DNA of 63,170 nt. Origin: Parvularcula sp. Lineage in GTDB: Bacteria > Pseudomonadota > Alphaproteobacteria > Caulobacterales > Parvularculaceae. Positions 9,910 through 18,955 of the stretch are shown here, one piece after another. The DNA lies in NCBI GenBank assembly GCA_002704915.1, contig PAIP01000035.1, forward strand, positions 1 to 63,170. Direction: 5' to 3'. The translations under genes were made by a program, and so were the position numbers. Each line of letters begins with the position of its first letter. Position 1 is the first letter of the stretch. Below the pieces are notes generated by a model. The model was not told the DNA's origin and ran no database searches. It saw only the letters and a list, made by a program, of their open reading frames with translations.

Positions 9910-11055
9910 ATGACAGGTCTTCAATCCTCTCTGGAGCGGTTTCGCGGGTGGTTCATCTCTGACTGCCTGCCTTTCTGGGCCGCCCGAGGCATGGATCTTG
10001 AGACCGGCGGGTTTTACGAGGCGCTCCATTTCGACGGCTCGCCCGCCACGAGGCGGCCGCAGCGCGTCAGAACCCTATTTCGTCAGGTCCATACTCTCAC
10101 GCAAGCCGGCCTTCGTGGCTGGATCGAGCATGCGGATGTCATCGCGAGCCGCGGCTTTGATTATCTTCTTCAGCATGCCTGCCCTGACGACGGCGCCCGC
10201 GGCTGCGTGTTTCATATCGCCGATGACGGCTCGGTGCTGGACGATCGCAGGGATCTTTACGACCAGGCTTTCGTGCTTCTCGCCTGCGCCTCGCGCATAA
10301 AAGCGGGCGATAAGGAACGGGCGACAGCCCTCGCGGAGAACACGATCTCTTTCCTGGAACGCGATCTGGCCTCGCCCCATGGCGGCTGGCTCGAAAGCGA
10401 CGCCAGGGAACTCCCGCGCCGGCAGAACCCGCATATGCATCTCTTCGAAGCTTTCATGGCGTTGCACCGGGCGACTGGCGAAGAACGTTATCTCGGCCTC
10501 GCCGACCGCATCTATGACCTTTTCTGCGCGCATTTTTATGAGGCCGAAAACGGGATCTTGCGTGAAAAATTTACCGAGAACTGGAGCCCGCGCGAAGATG
10601 ATGTGATCGAGCCCGGCCACATGCTGGAATGGGTCTGGCTGCTGGACGCCTATGAGCGCATCGGGCGGCGCACGCCGTTTGAAATGCGCGAGCGTCTTTA
10701 CGCCCGCGCGCTCGACCTCGGCGCCGACCCGAATTTTCACGGTTTCATCGACAACATCGCCGAGCCGGACGGCGGCGTCCACGGAGCCAAACGTCTCTGG
10801 CCGCAAACCGAATATCTGCGCGCCTCGCTTGTCATGGCGAAACACGGATCGAAGGAAGCCGCCGGAAACGCCGAAACGCTGATCGGCAATCTTTTCGACA
10901 CCTATCTCGCGATTGAGCCAAAAGGGCTGTGGGTCGACGAGTTTGACAAATACGGCGAACGCCTCGCCCGTGACGCGCCAGCCAGCATTCTTTATCATCT
11001 TTATGAAGCGGTTGCGGAAGCGGACGCTTATCTCAGTGCGGGGAACGCATCGTGA
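9910..11055 (+). CDS. AGE-family sugar epimerase/isomerase
   Basis: A 381-residue alpha/alpha-barrel protein of the N-acylglucosamine 2-epimerase family. Characteristic blocks are GGFYEALHFDG near the N terminus, QVHTLTQA, DLYDQAFVLLA (about residue 115), NPHMHLFEAFMAL (about 175) and EPGHMLEWVWLL with the catalytic histidine (about 235). Members include mannose-6-phosphate isomerase-like and mannose/cellobiose epimerases. It lies directly before and overlaps (4 bp) a mannose-1-phosphate guanylyltransferase gene whose protein lacks an isomerase domain. A fructose-6-phosphate to mannose-6-phosphate role feeding GDP-mannose is therefore likely but inferred. Confidence 0.85.
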   Translation: MTGLQSSLERFRGWFISDCLPFWAARGMDLETGGFYEALHFDGSPATRRPQRVRTLFRQVHTLTQAGLRGWIEHADVIASRGFDYLLQHACPDDGARGCVFHIADDGSVLDDRRDLYDQAFVLLACASRIKAGDKERATALAENTISFLERDLASPHGGWLESDARELPRRQNPHMHLFEAFMALHRATGEERYLGLADRIYDLFCAHFYEAENGILREKFTENWSPREDDVIEPGHMLEWVWLLDAYERIGRRTPFEMRERLYARALDLGADPNFHGFIDNIAEPDGGVHGAKRLWPQTEYLRASLVMAKHGSKEAAGNAETLIGNLFDTYLAIEPKGLWVDEFDKYGERLARDAPASILYHLYEAVAEADAYLSAGNAS

Positions 11056-12104
11056 AAATTCAACCTGTGATCATGTCCGGCGGATCGGGCACGCGTCTCT
11101 GGCCGCTCTCCCGCAAAACGCGGCCGAAACAGTTTCTCAATCTCGTCTCAGACAAGTCGCTTTTTCAGGACACGGTCATGCGCCTCAATGACGGCGGTGA
11201 AAATTTCGCCCCGCCCCTGGTGATTTGCGGGCGCGGCCATGCGCAGCTTGTGACGGACCAGCTCGCCGATATCGGCGTTAAAGCCGCAGACATCATTCTT
11301 GAGCCCTGCCCGCGCAACACCGCCGCCGTCGCAGCGGTCGCCGCCGCCTGGGTTGCGGAAAACAATGCGGGCGCGCTGGCCCTGGTCGCCCCCGCGGACC
11401 ATCACGTTGAAGACGCCGCCGGGTTTCGCAAATCCGCCATGACCGGCGCCGAGGCCGCCATGAACGGCGCCATTGTCACCTTCGGCATCAAACCGACGCA
11501 TCCCCATACGGGCTATGGTTATATTCAGTCAGCGGATGAAATAGGCGGCGGTGTTTATCGCGTGGGGTCTTTCCGCGAGAAACCCGACGCCGCAACTGCT
11601 GGCGACTATCTCAAGACCGGCGGCTATTACTGGAATGCCGGCATCTTCCTTTATCATCCCGACGCCATGCTCGAGGCATTCGCCGCCCACGCGCCGTTGA
11701 TCGCCGAAGGCGCAAAGAAAGCACTCAACGCCAGCGCCGCCGAAAACGGCGCAAGGCTCCTCGATGAAAAACTCTTTTCCAAAACGCCGAGCGATTCCAT
11801 AGACTACGCCATCATGGAAAAGACCGACAAGGCGGCAGTCGTCGCGCCGGTGGATGTGGGCTGGAGCGATATCGGCAGTTGGAGCGAGGCCGCGACCGAT
11901 CCGGACGGCGCAGGTCATATAATCGTCGACAGCGCTGACGTCACCCTGCGCTCCGACGGACCCGTGATCGGCGCTGTCGGCGTCGACAATCTCATTATCG
12001 TGGCCACTGGCGACGCCGTGCTGGTCGCGCGCAAGGACAAGGCCCAGGAAGTCCGCGACCTTGTCGAGGAACTGAAACGCCGGGGCCGTGAGGATCTGTT
12101 ATGA
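11052..12104 (+). CDS. manC: Mannose-1-phosphate guanylyltransferase
   Basis: A 350-residue nucleotidyltransferase making GDP-mannose from GTP and mannose-1-phosphate. The N-terminal signature MSGGSGTRLWPLSRKTRPKQ binds nucleotide. GYGYIQ, FREKPD, WNAGIF and DYAIMEK are the usual family blocks. The type II isomerase domain present in bifunctional ManC/AlgA (about 470 residues) is absent, so the isomerase step must come from elsewhere, plausibly the overlapping AGE-family gene. It overlaps both neighbours by 4 bp (ATGA type), indicating one transcript. Confidence 0.93.
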   Translation: MKIQPVIMSGGSGTRLWPLSRKTRPKQFLNLVSDKSLFQDTVMRLNDGGENFAPPLVICGRGHAQLVTDQLADIGVKAADIILEPCPRNTAAVAAVAAAWVAENNAGALALVAPADHHVEDAAGFRKSAMTGAEAAMNGAIVTFGIKPTHPHTGYGYIQSADEIGGGVYRVGSFREKPDAATAGDYLKTGGYYWNAGIFLYHPDAMLEAFAAHAPLIAEGAKKALNASAAENGARLLDEKLFSKTPSDSIDYAIMEKTDKAAVVAPVDVGWSDIGSWSEAATDPDGAGHIIVDSADVTLRSDGPVIGAVGVDNLIIVATGDAVLVARKDKAQEVRDLVEELKRRGREDLL

Positions 12105-13135
12105 CCCGTCGCATCGTCGTCGCCGGCGGCGCCGGCTATATCGGCAGCCATGTCTGTGTTGAACTCATGGAGCGCGGCGACGCGCTCCTGATCATCGACG
12201 ACTTTTCAAATTCGCACCCGCAAGCCGTGGAGCGCATCAAAGAGCTCGCCAGAAGCGATGTAGAGCTCCTGAAAGCGGACATGGCCGACGAGGCCCAGCG
12301 CGATATGATCATCAATGCGGTGAAAGCTTTCAAGCCGGACGGCGCCGTGCATCTCGCCGGGCTGAAAGCCGTGGGTGAGTCCGTCGCCGAGCCGGCGCGC
12401 TATTACCGCGTCAATCTCGGCTCGGCGCTGACGCTTGTCGCCGCCCTTGAAGCCGCGGACGCCAAGACAATCGTGTTTTCGTCCTCCGCGACGGTTTATG
12501 GCGAACACAACAACAACCCCGTCGATGAAAACGGCGCCAATGGCCCCACCAATCCTTACGGGCGCACCAAGTTTTTCATCGAGGAAATGCTGAAAGACAT
12601 CGCCCGCGCCGATTCTGAATGGCGCGTCGTCAATCTGCGCTACTTCAATCCCGTGGGCGCGCACCCTTCAGGCCGCATCGGTGAGGACCCGAACGGCATC
12701 CCCAACAATCTTTTCCCCTTTATCGCGCAGGTCGCCGTGGGCAAGCGCGAGAAGCTTTCCGTTTTCGGCGATGACTATCCGACGCGCGACGGCACAGGGG
12801 TGCGCGACTATATTCATGTGACGGATCTTGCGCGCGGTCATGCAGCGGCGCTCGATTATCTCGGAAAACTGTCCGAAGGCGCGGCCATGGACGTCAATCT
12901 CGGCACGGGCGTCGGCTATTCCGTGCTGGAAGCGGTCGCGGCGTTCAAGCGCGCGTCTAACCGCGACATTCCTTATGAAATCGCGCCGCGACGAGACGGC
13001 GACATCGCCGAGATTTACGCCAACCCGAAACGCGCCGCGGAGCTCCTCGGCTGGCGCGCGGAAAAATCGCTCGATGAAATGTGCGCCGATCACTGGCGCT
13101 GGCAGAGCAACAATCCGAACGGCTACAAGTCCTAG
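12101..13135 (+). CDS. galE: UDP-glucose 4-epimerase
   Basis: A 344-residue extended SDR enzyme interconverting UDP-glucose and UDP-galactose (or the N-acetyl forms). The NAD-binding motif GGAGYIGSHVCVEL is at the N terminus. The catalytic SSSATVYG is followed by NPYGRTKFFIEE, containing the active-site Tyr-x3-Lys. NLRYFNPVGAHPSG and DGTGVRDYIHVTDLARGH complete the GalE pattern. It is last in the glmS-AGE-manC-galE operon, which together supplies sugar nucleotides for surface polysaccharide. A palindromic region follows before the convergent neighbour. Confidence 0.95.
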   Translation: MTRRIVVAGGAGYIGSHVCVELMERGDALLIIDDFSNSHPQAVERIKELARSDVELLKADMADEAQRDMIINAVKAFKPDGAVHLAGLKAVGESVAEPARYYRVNLGSALTLVAALEAADAKTIVFSSSATVYGEHNNNPVDENGANGPTNPYGRTKFFIEEMLKDIARADSEWRVVNLRYFNPVGAHPSGRIGEDPNGIPNNLFPFIAQVAVGKREKLSVFGDDYPTRDGTGVRDYIHVTDLARGHAAALDYLGKLSEGAAMDVNLGTGVGYSVLEAVAAFKRASNRDIPYEIAPRRDGDIAEIYANPKRAAELLGWRAEKSLDEMCADHWRWQSNNPNGYKS

Positions 13136-13136
13136 A

Positions 13137-13236
13137 GCTTGTTGCAGCAAAAGCGGTCATCGGTTTTGCGGTTCGCAACAGGCTCCGCCAAGACTTTAGA
13201 GCCGTTTGTAAAATTGCAGAATGCAAATGGCTCTAA
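13137..13236. terminator. Nested palindromes between convergent genes
   Basis: Two adjacent stem-loops. The first pairs TGTTGC with GCAACA and, inside it, GCAAAA with TTTTGC (about 13142-13183). The second pairs AGAGCCGTTTG (13200-13210) with CAAATGGCTCT (13226-13236), 11 bp with one G-T. The second overlaps the stop codon of the minus-strand gene. The position between the converging galE and NDUFA9-like genes suggests a bidirectional terminator. The element may also be a dispersed repeat. Confidence 0.55.
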
Positions 13237-14201
13237 GCGGCGTTCTCGGCGAACTGACCGTAACGGCGATAGCGCACCATGTAAGACGGCAGGATCGATT
13301 CCACCGTATGCGGCTCGACGCCGAGATCGGCGAGCGTGCCTGCATCACCTTCTGCTGAAACCACATTGTCATGCTTCAGCATTTTCACCTGGTCCCGCGT
13401 CAGCGGCGGCTCTATGAAGGGCGCCCAGCCCGCAACCTCCCCGCCGAGCCCTATCAGCGAAGCGAGGGGAAACGGCACAGGCACGAGAAGACGGCGCTGT
13501 CCGATCTCCGACAGCATTAATTCCATCAGCTCACGGAATGTATAAACCCTGGGCCCGCCGATCTCATAGATCCGGCCCGCCGCTTCCGGCCGCGTGAGCG
13601 TTTCGCAAATGGCGTCCGCGACATCGTCCACATAAACAGGCTGGAACTTTGTCTTGCCGCCGCCGATCAGCGGCAAGGCGGGCGAAAGCCCCGCCATCGA
13701 TGCAAATTTGTTGAAGAACTCATCCTCGACGCCGAAAATGATCGACGGGCGGATGATGGTCGCCAGGGGCATCGCCTCTTTCACGGCGCGCTCCGCCTCG
13801 CCCTTCGTGCGGGCGTAAAGGCTTTCGCTTTCAGGATCGGCGCCGATCGCGGACATGTGGACGAAGGTCTGAATGCCCGCCTCGGCTGCGGCCCTCGCGA
13901 CCGTCGCCGCGCCGCCCGCCTGTACGGTGTCGAAACGCTGCGACCCGCTCTGATATAAAATGCCGACGAGATTGACGACGGCGTCCGCGCCCACAAGCGC
14001 CTCCTCAACGGAGGGGCGATGGCGCACATTGCATTGTTTCAACTGGATCTGGCCGACAACGCCCATGGTCCGCAAATAGCCCGCATGGTGAGGCCGGCGC
14101 ACGGCGACCCGGACCCGCCAGCCGCGCCGGGCAAGCTCGCGCACCACATTGCGGCCCACAAAGCCGGAGCCTCCGAAAACGACCGCCAGTTTTCCCGTCA
14201 C
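13233..14201 (-). CDS. Complex I NDUFA9-like NAD(P)-binding protein
   Basis: A 322-residue atypical SDR of the NDUFA9 group, an accessory protein of respiratory complex I in alphaproteobacteria and mitochondria. It shows the Rossmann motif VVFGGSGFVGRNVV at residues 6-19, VVNLVGILY (about 80), HMSAIGADPES and YARTKGEAE (about 135). The start is a GTG at 14201 preceded by GGAGA; the longer open frame upstream has no site or homology-like sequence. It is convergent with galE. A quinone- or NADPH-binding structural role is known for the family, and enzymatic activity is doubtful. Confidence 0.85.
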   Translation of the reverse strand: MTGKLAVVFGGSGFVGRNVVRELARRGWRVRVAVRRPHHAGYLRTMGVVGQIQLKQCNVRHRPSVEEALVGADAVVNLVGILYQSGSQRFDTVQAGGAATVARAAAEAGIQTFVHMSAIGADPESESLYARTKGEAERAVKEAMPLATIIRPSIIFGVEDEFFNKFASMAGLSPALPLIGGGKTKFQPVYVDDVADAICETLTRPEAAGRIYEIGGPRVYTFRELMELMLSEIGQRRLLVPVPFPLASLIGLGGEVAGWAPFIEPPLTRDQVKMLKHDNVVSAEGDAGTLADLGVEPHTVESILPSYMVRYRRYGQFAENAA

Positions 14202-14511
14202 GTTCCCTGTCTCCTCACGCGGCTGGGGAGCGCCCTCAATGCGCCCGCGAATGGCGACAGGGCCTATCCGAATTCCGTCCCGGGGACAATCGCCCCGCAT
14301 GCCGCAGGCCGCCCCGGGCCGCCTCTTTTGCGCTGATTTTACGTCCTTCCGTGGCCGGAAGCCTGAAGGCCCGCCAGCACGACCCTGCGCCCCCGGGCCA
14401 GGCGCTTGTGAAGATTGGGGAGCCCGCCGACCTCCCGACCTCATCTGGAGATTCTGTTCTGCGCAATAATTGACATCGCGCCCGCGCGCCCGTAATTGAG
14501 CCGCTCCCCGC
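14202..14511. other. Gene-free G+C-rich spacer
   Basis: This 310-bp stretch lies between the NDUFA9-like gene and tRNA-Leu. Open frames on both strands cross it but none has a credible start. No clear promoter or hairpin stands out beyond general G+C richness. Confidence 0.5.
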
Positions 14512-14598
<87 letters not shown>

Positions 14599-14828
14599 TC
14601 CACACTTTTCTGATGTTTGCGGACCGGCGCTGAAATTTGTTCAGCGCCGTTTTACTGTCTTGAAAAGCTTACGCTTTTCGGCATCGCCGCAAACCTCCCC
14701 ACACACCCGCAAAAATGCGCAGCGATGGCCGAGCTGTTGGAAAAGTTGGTACGATTGTTGGTCGTCGATTCCCCTTTGTTGGTACTTCGTTTCCAACAAA
14801 TCTGCGCGGAACCGAACAGAGGAACCTC

Positions 14829-16067
14829 ATGCGCTTAACTGATTTGCAGTGCAGAACCGCCAAGCCCGGCCCTAAAGTCCGCAAGCTGTCCGACGGCGGC
14901 TGCCTCCAATTGTGGATTCAGCCGGCCGGCTCCCGGCAATGGCGCTTCGCCTATCGCTTTGACGACAAACAGAAAGTTCTCGCCATCGGTCCGTATCCGC
15001 TGGTCTCGCTCGCGGAAGCCCGCGCCGCGCGGGACGAAGCCAAGCGCCTCTTGCTGCAAGGCGTCGATCCGCAGGCGAAGAAGAAAGAGGAACAAGCCGC
15101 GAAAGTCCCCTTCCGTTTGCTGGCGGAAGAATATCTCGACAAGCTTAATCGCGAAGGCCGCGCCGAGCAGACCATGCGCAAGCTCACCTGGCTCATGGAC
15201 ATGGCGAACGCGTCCCTTGGGGATAAGCCGATCCGGGAGATCACGGCGCCCATGGTCCTCGAGGCGCTGCGGGTTCTCGAAGGGCGCGAGCACTACGAAT
15301 CCGCGCGGCGGATGCGCTCCACCATCGGCGCCGTCTTCCGCTACGCCATGGCGACCGCCCGAGCCGAAAGCGACCCGACCATCGCGCTCCGTGACGCCCT
15401 TATTCGGCCGCAGCGGACGCCTCGCGCCGCCATCACCGATCCAAAGGAAGTCGGCGGGCTATTGCGAGCCATCGACGATTTCACGGGCCAGCCGACGACC
15501 CGCGCCGGTCTTCAGCTTCTCGCGTTGCTTTTCCCGCGGCCCGGCGAGCTCCGCCTCGCCGAGTGGAAGGAATTCGACTTCGAAAAGGCCGTCTGGACCA
15601 TTCCCGCCACGCGCATGAAGATGCGGCGCCCTCACAAATCGCCGCTGGCGCGCCAAGCCGTCGATACCCTCCTGGAGCTTCGCGAGATAGTCGGCGGACG
15701 TTTGGTCCTTCCGAGTCTGCGCTCCATGGAAAAGCCAATGAGCGACAACGCCATGAACGCCGCGCTCCGGCGAATGGGCTACGCCAAGGACGAAGTGACC
15801 GCCCACGGATTCCGCGCCACGGCGGCGACGCTCCTCAACGAAAGCGCCAAATGGCATCCGGACGCCATCGAACGCCAGCTCGCCCATGTCGAGGAAAACG
15901 AAGTGCGCCGCGCCTATACGCGCGGCGAGCACTGGGACCAGCGGGTTGAGATGATGCAATGGTGGGCCGATTATCTGGATGGTTTGAAAGCCCCCAATCG
16001 CCGAGATCAGCCAAAGAAGCACATGGCATCACAGCAAAGGGATGTTATCTATCTCGATAAATATTAA
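14829..16067 (+). CDS. P4-type tyrosine integrase
   Basis: A 412-residue site-specific recombinase. The N-terminal DUF4102 arm-binding region includes LSDGGCLQLWIQPAGSRQW. The catalytic domain shows the first Arg in PRPGELRLAEW (about residue 238), the HGFRATAATLLNE box (about 323) and the nucleophile in VRRAYTRGEHW (about 360), ending with MMQWWADYLDGL. The ATG at 14829 follows GAGGA. Located just inside the tRNA-Leu attachment site, it should catalyse integration and excision of the island. The small HTH gene at 31402-31671 is a candidate excisionase. Confidence 0.94.
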   Translation: MRLTDLQCRTAKPGPKVRKLSDGGCLQLWIQPAGSRQWRFAYRFDDKQKVLAIGPYPLVSLAEARAARDEAKRLLLQGVDPQAKKKEEQAAKVPFRLLAEEYLDKLNREGRAEQTMRKLTWLMDMANASLGDKPIREITAPMVLEALRVLEGREHYESARRMRSTIGAVFRYAMATARAESDPTIALRDALIRPQRTPRAAITDPKEVGGLLRAIDDFTGQPTTRAGLQLLALLFPRPGELRLAEWKEFDFEKAVWTIPATRMKMRRPHKSPLARQAVDTLLELREIVGGRLVLPSLRSMEKPMSDNAMNAALRRMGYAKDEVTAHGFRATAATLLNESAKWHPDAIERQLAHVEENEVRRAYTRGEHWDQRVEMMQWWADYLDGLKAPNRRDQPKKHMASQQRDVIYLDKY

Positions 16068-16122
16068 GCAGGCTGTGCCATAGTTCATCTACCAAAGGGA
16101 CGGAATACGAAGGTAAGAGGAA

Positions 16123-16410
16123 ATGAACTCTGACGATGAGAGTATCAATGATGGCGCAATTCCATTCATGGATAAGCGGTTCGCGCCTGGCGAAACACAA
16201 CTACTGCCGGTTCCAGAAGAACTGAGCGCGTTCTTGGAAAACGAAATTTCAAAGCGACGCATAGAGTTGCCCGCCGATTCCACAGGCGAACTATTTGAGC
16301 TTCGATTGAAATCAGAAGACCTGGCAACAATGATCTTCATGTTGTGCCGTCGGGCGGACGGCCGCCTTCTAGTGCAAGCTCCGCCCGCCGCATTGCGCAA
16401 GCCGAGCTAA
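16123..16410 (+). CDS. Hypothetical small protein
   Basis: A 95-residue acidic protein, not recognised. The ATG is preceded by AAGAGGAA. It has no signal peptide or membrane segment; leucine- and glutamate-rich stretches around residues 27-60 could be helical. It lies between the integrase gene and the defence operon on the same strand. Reading-frame integrity and the ribosome binding site are the only support. Confidence 0.5.
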   Translation: MNSDDESINDGAIPFMDKRFAPGETQLLPVPEELSAFLENEISKRRIELPADSTGELFELRLKSEDLATMIFMLCRRADGRLLVQAPPAALRKPS

Positions 16411-16736
16411 GTTCGCACGGACCACATCTCAGGATATCCGGAGTCCTTTGCGCTAGAAGTCCCGCGCGCCAATGAATGATGCGCACGAACAATCGAAACC
16501 GATTCCCGCGAATCACGATCTTCGCGCCAAGACACTCCGTTCTTGGTTTTCGGCCTCCTTCGTCACACACCGCATTGGTTTGAGTGTGTGAGACTTTCAA
16601 TGAAACCCAATGTCGGCCAGGACATCTATATTCCATTCCCACGAACCTACCGGCATAGTATCGATTAAGCTGAAGTTCAGACCCGCTCTCATCTCAATTT
16701 GAATTACATGCCGTCACTGTTTTTCTCTGGGCACTT
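16411..16736. other. Gene-free leader of the defence operon
   Basis: About 325 bp without a credible gene. It contains short inverted words such as CACACACC and GTGTGTG (near 16572-16590). It presumably holds the promoter of the operon beginning at 16763, though no convincing -35/-10 pair was identified. Confidence 0.4.
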
Positions 16737-16755
16737 GTGTATCCAACGGGTACAC
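16737..16755. promoter_or_regulatory. Inverted-repeat operator candidate
   Basis: GTGTATCC-AAC-GGGTACAC is an inverted repeat with 8-base arms and one G-T mismatch. It ends 7 bp before the ATG of the ribbon-helix-helix gene. RHH regulators commonly bind such short palindromes in their own promoter, so it is a candidate autoregulatory site for the whole defence operon. Confidence 0.5.
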
Positions 16756-16762
16756 TTATTTC

Positions 16763-16954
16763 ATGGTAAAAGATTCGGGATTACGCATCAGGGTCGAACG
16801 GGAACTGAGAGAAGAGTTCCTCAAATCATGCCGTGAACAGGATCGGCCCGCAGCTCAGGTTTTACGCGAGTTCATGCGCAGGTATGTTCAGCGGCATTCA
16901 GTATCTGATCATCTTGTTTGTCGGACAACAGAACACACAGATGAAAATCAATGA
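16763..16954 (+). CDS. Ribbon-helix-helix regulator
   Basis: A 63-residue protein with one RHH fold: strand LRIRVER, then helices REEFLKSCREQ and PAAQVLREFMRRYV. It resembles antitoxin or CopG-type repressors. Its stop overlaps the methyltransferase ATG by 4 bp (ATGA), so it heads the defence operon. No strong Shine-Dalgarno precedes its ATG. A likely role is transcriptional control of methylase and nuclease expression, analogous to control proteins of restriction systems, though those are usually Xre-type. An antitoxin role toward a downstream product is an alternative. Confidence 0.7.
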   Translation: MVKDSGLRIRVERELREEFLKSCREQDRPAAQVLREFMRRYVQRHSVSDHLVCRTTEHTDENQ

Positions 16955-18543
16955 CCAAAACACGTAAAAAAGTAGCCCGACGGAAGGGCAAGGGCTTACC
17001 ATTTCCCGTCATCGATCTGTTTGCCGGCCCTGGTGGTCTTGGAGAAGGTTTCGCGGCGCTCGGTGATGAGCGCGATAATCCCATATTTCAAAACGTCCTT
17101 TCTATTGAGCAGGATGAACTCTCACACAAAACGCTCTTGCTTCGGCATTTCTTCAGATCATTTCGACCTGACGAACTTCCGGAGGATTACTACGACTTTG
17201 TCGCGAGGCGCATTTCAAGAGACGAACTTTATGCCCGACACAAAGACAGTTATCACGCTGCCAGCGAGAGTGCTGTGCGGCTCTCGCTGGGACCGAATTC
17301 GCATGAGCCCGTGCGTCGGCTGATCAATTCGCGGCTTTCGAGACGAAATGCTTGGGTTCTTGTAGGCGGCCCTCCCTGCCAAGCCTACTCGCTGGTTGGC
17401 CGGTCGCGAATGCGGGGTGACCCGGAATTCGAAAAGGACGAGAGACACTTTCTCTATCGCGAATATCTGAAAATTATCTGCGATCATGCGCCGCCCGTTT
17501 TTGTCATGGAAAACGTGAAGGGCCTATTGTCAGCCACTATCTCCGGCCGCTCCGTTATAAGTGAAATCATTGCTGATCTGTCGCAGCCCAAGAAAGCATT
17601 CGGTAAGCAGTCTGGCGGACCCGAATATCGGCTCTACTCCTTTACGGAGAACACTCAGAACGTAGAACTGACCGATCCGCGCTCATTTGTCGTCAAGGCC
17701 GAGGAATACGGCATTCCGCAGGCCCGCCACCGCATATTCATCCTTGGAATCCGCAGTGATTTGAACATCACCCCGTCTACGCTTCAAAGGCGAAAGAGCC
17801 CGACAGTGCGTCAGACAATTGGAAATCTTCCCGCAATCCGCAGCGGCATATCCCGTAAGGCTGACAGTCCAGAGCTTTGGAGAAGCGAACTGACATCTCA
17901 GGACCTTGGCGAATTGCGACAGCGGCTGAACGGTGCTGATTATGCGGCTGATCTTATCTCCGAGATAAAATTCGCATTGAAGAGGTCGAACGCGTATCCG
18001 ACAGAGACCTTTTCCCGACGCTATCCGGGTCACTTCCGTTCAAACCATGCCGCACTTCTTGGCATTTATGATGAAAGGCTTCCTGTTCTGATAGAGCATG
18101 AGGCGAGAAGCCACATGCCGTCTGATCTGCGGCGATATCTTTTCGCGGCTTCATTTGCAAAGGTGAATGAGTGCAGTCCGAAACTTGTAGACTTTCCAAG
18201 ACATCTGCTGCCGAAACATAAAAACGTCAGCCTCGGCCGCTCCGGTAAAATGTTCTCCGACCGTTTTCGCGTGCAACTGCCGGATACACAGTCAACCACG
18301 ATTACATCCCACATCTCAAAAGACGGACACTATTTCATTCACTACGATCCTCTTCAGTGCAGAAGCCTGACTGTAAGGGAAGCTGCGAGACTGCAGACGT
18401 TTCCCGACAATTACTTCTTTGAAGGCCCGAGAACTTCCCAGTATCACCAAGTCGGCAACGCCGTTCCCCCGTATCTTGCCGGTCAGATCGCGGAAGTTGT
18501 TGCTCAGGTGCTCCGTTCCATAAGGGGGGCGGGCGATGACTGA
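16951..18543 (+). CDS. DNA cytosine-5 methyltransferase
   Basis: A 530-residue C5 methylase. The motifs in order are I (VIDLFAGPGGLGEGF, about 22-36), IV with the catalytic cysteine (VGGPPCQAYSLVGRSR, about 138-153), VI (VFVMENVKGL, about 182), VIII (ARHRIFILGIRSD, about 255) and IX-X (TVREAARLQTFP and QVGNAVPPYLA, about 473-508). It has an unusually long stretch between motifs VIII and IX holding the target recognition region. It would mark host DNA for protection from the linked nucleases. It overlaps neighbours on both sides (4 and 8 bp). Confidence 0.94.
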   Translation: MTKTRKKVARRKGKGLPFPVIDLFAGPGGLGEGFAALGDERDNPIFQNVLSIEQDELSHKTLLLRHFFRSFRPDELPEDYYDFVARRISRDELYARHKDSYHAASESAVRLSLGPNSHEPVRRLINSRLSRRNAWVLVGGPPCQAYSLVGRSRMRGDPEFEKDERHFLYREYLKIICDHAPPVFVMENVKGLLSATISGRSVISEIIADLSQPKKAFGKQSGGPEYRLYSFTENTQNVELTDPRSFVVKAEEYGIPQARHRIFILGIRSDLNITPSTLQRRKSPTVRQTIGNLPAIRSGISRKADSPELWRSELTSQDLGELRQRLNGADYAADLISEIKFALKRSNAYPTETFSRRYPGHFRSNHAALLGIYDERLPVLIEHEARSHMPSDLRRYLFAASFAKVNECSPKLVDFPRHLLPKHKNVSLGRSGKMFSDRFRVQLPDTQSTTITSHISKDGHYFIHYDPLQCRSLTVREAARLQTFPDNYFFEGPRTSQYHQVGNAVPPYLAGQIAEVVAQVLRSIRGAGDD

Positions 18544-18955
18544 TACGATATCGAAAGAGCATCGCAGTTGGAATATGTCCCGCATTCGCGGGAGCGACAC
18601 TAAACCCGAGCTTGCCCTTCGCTCCATGCTGCACAGAAGCGGATTTCGCTTCCGTCTTCATGACAAGTCTCTGCCGGGTCGACCGGACATTGTGCTGAAG
18701 CGTTATCGGACAGTCATCTTTGTGCACGGGTGTTTCTGGCATCGTCATAGGAACTGTGCGAATGCAACCACGCCTTCCACCCGCCCTGATTTCTGGAATG
18801 AAAAGTTCCGGCTAACGATTCAACGCGACGCACGCAATGTAAAGGAGTTGAAGGAAGCGGGCTGGCACGTAATCACTGTATGGGAATGCGAACTCAGGAA
18901 GCAGCCTGACGAGGTTCTTCAGGACATTCAGAAGACTCTTGCGGGGAGACACTGA
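18536..18955 (+). CDS. vsr: Vsr-family very short patch endonuclease
   Basis: A 139-residue protein of usual Vsr length. Family blocks are RSWNMSRIRGSDTKPE, FRLHDKSLPGRPDIVL (catalytic Asp about residue 49), FVHGCFWHRHRNC, FWNEKFRLTIQRD and GWHVITVWECEL. Vsr enzymes nick T:G mismatches arising from 5-methylcytosine deamination, fitting the upstream C5 methylase. In MORC/Z1 operons, Vsr-like nucleases may instead be part of the restriction machinery. It overlaps the methylase by 8 bp and the next gene by 1 bp. Confidence 0.92.
   Translation: MTDTISKEHRSWNMSRIRGSDTKPELALRSMLHRSGFRFRLHDKSLPGRPDIVLKRYRTVIFVHGCFWHRHRNCANATTPSTRPDFWNEKFRLTIQRDARNVKELKEAGWHVITVWECELRKQPDEVLQDIQKTLAGRH

Noticed and set aside
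18536-18955. Vsr as evidence for a simple Dcm-type repair pair only
   Set aside because: The gene overlaps the MORC-like ATPase gene and belongs to the larger operon, so a two-gene methylase/repair reading is incomplete.
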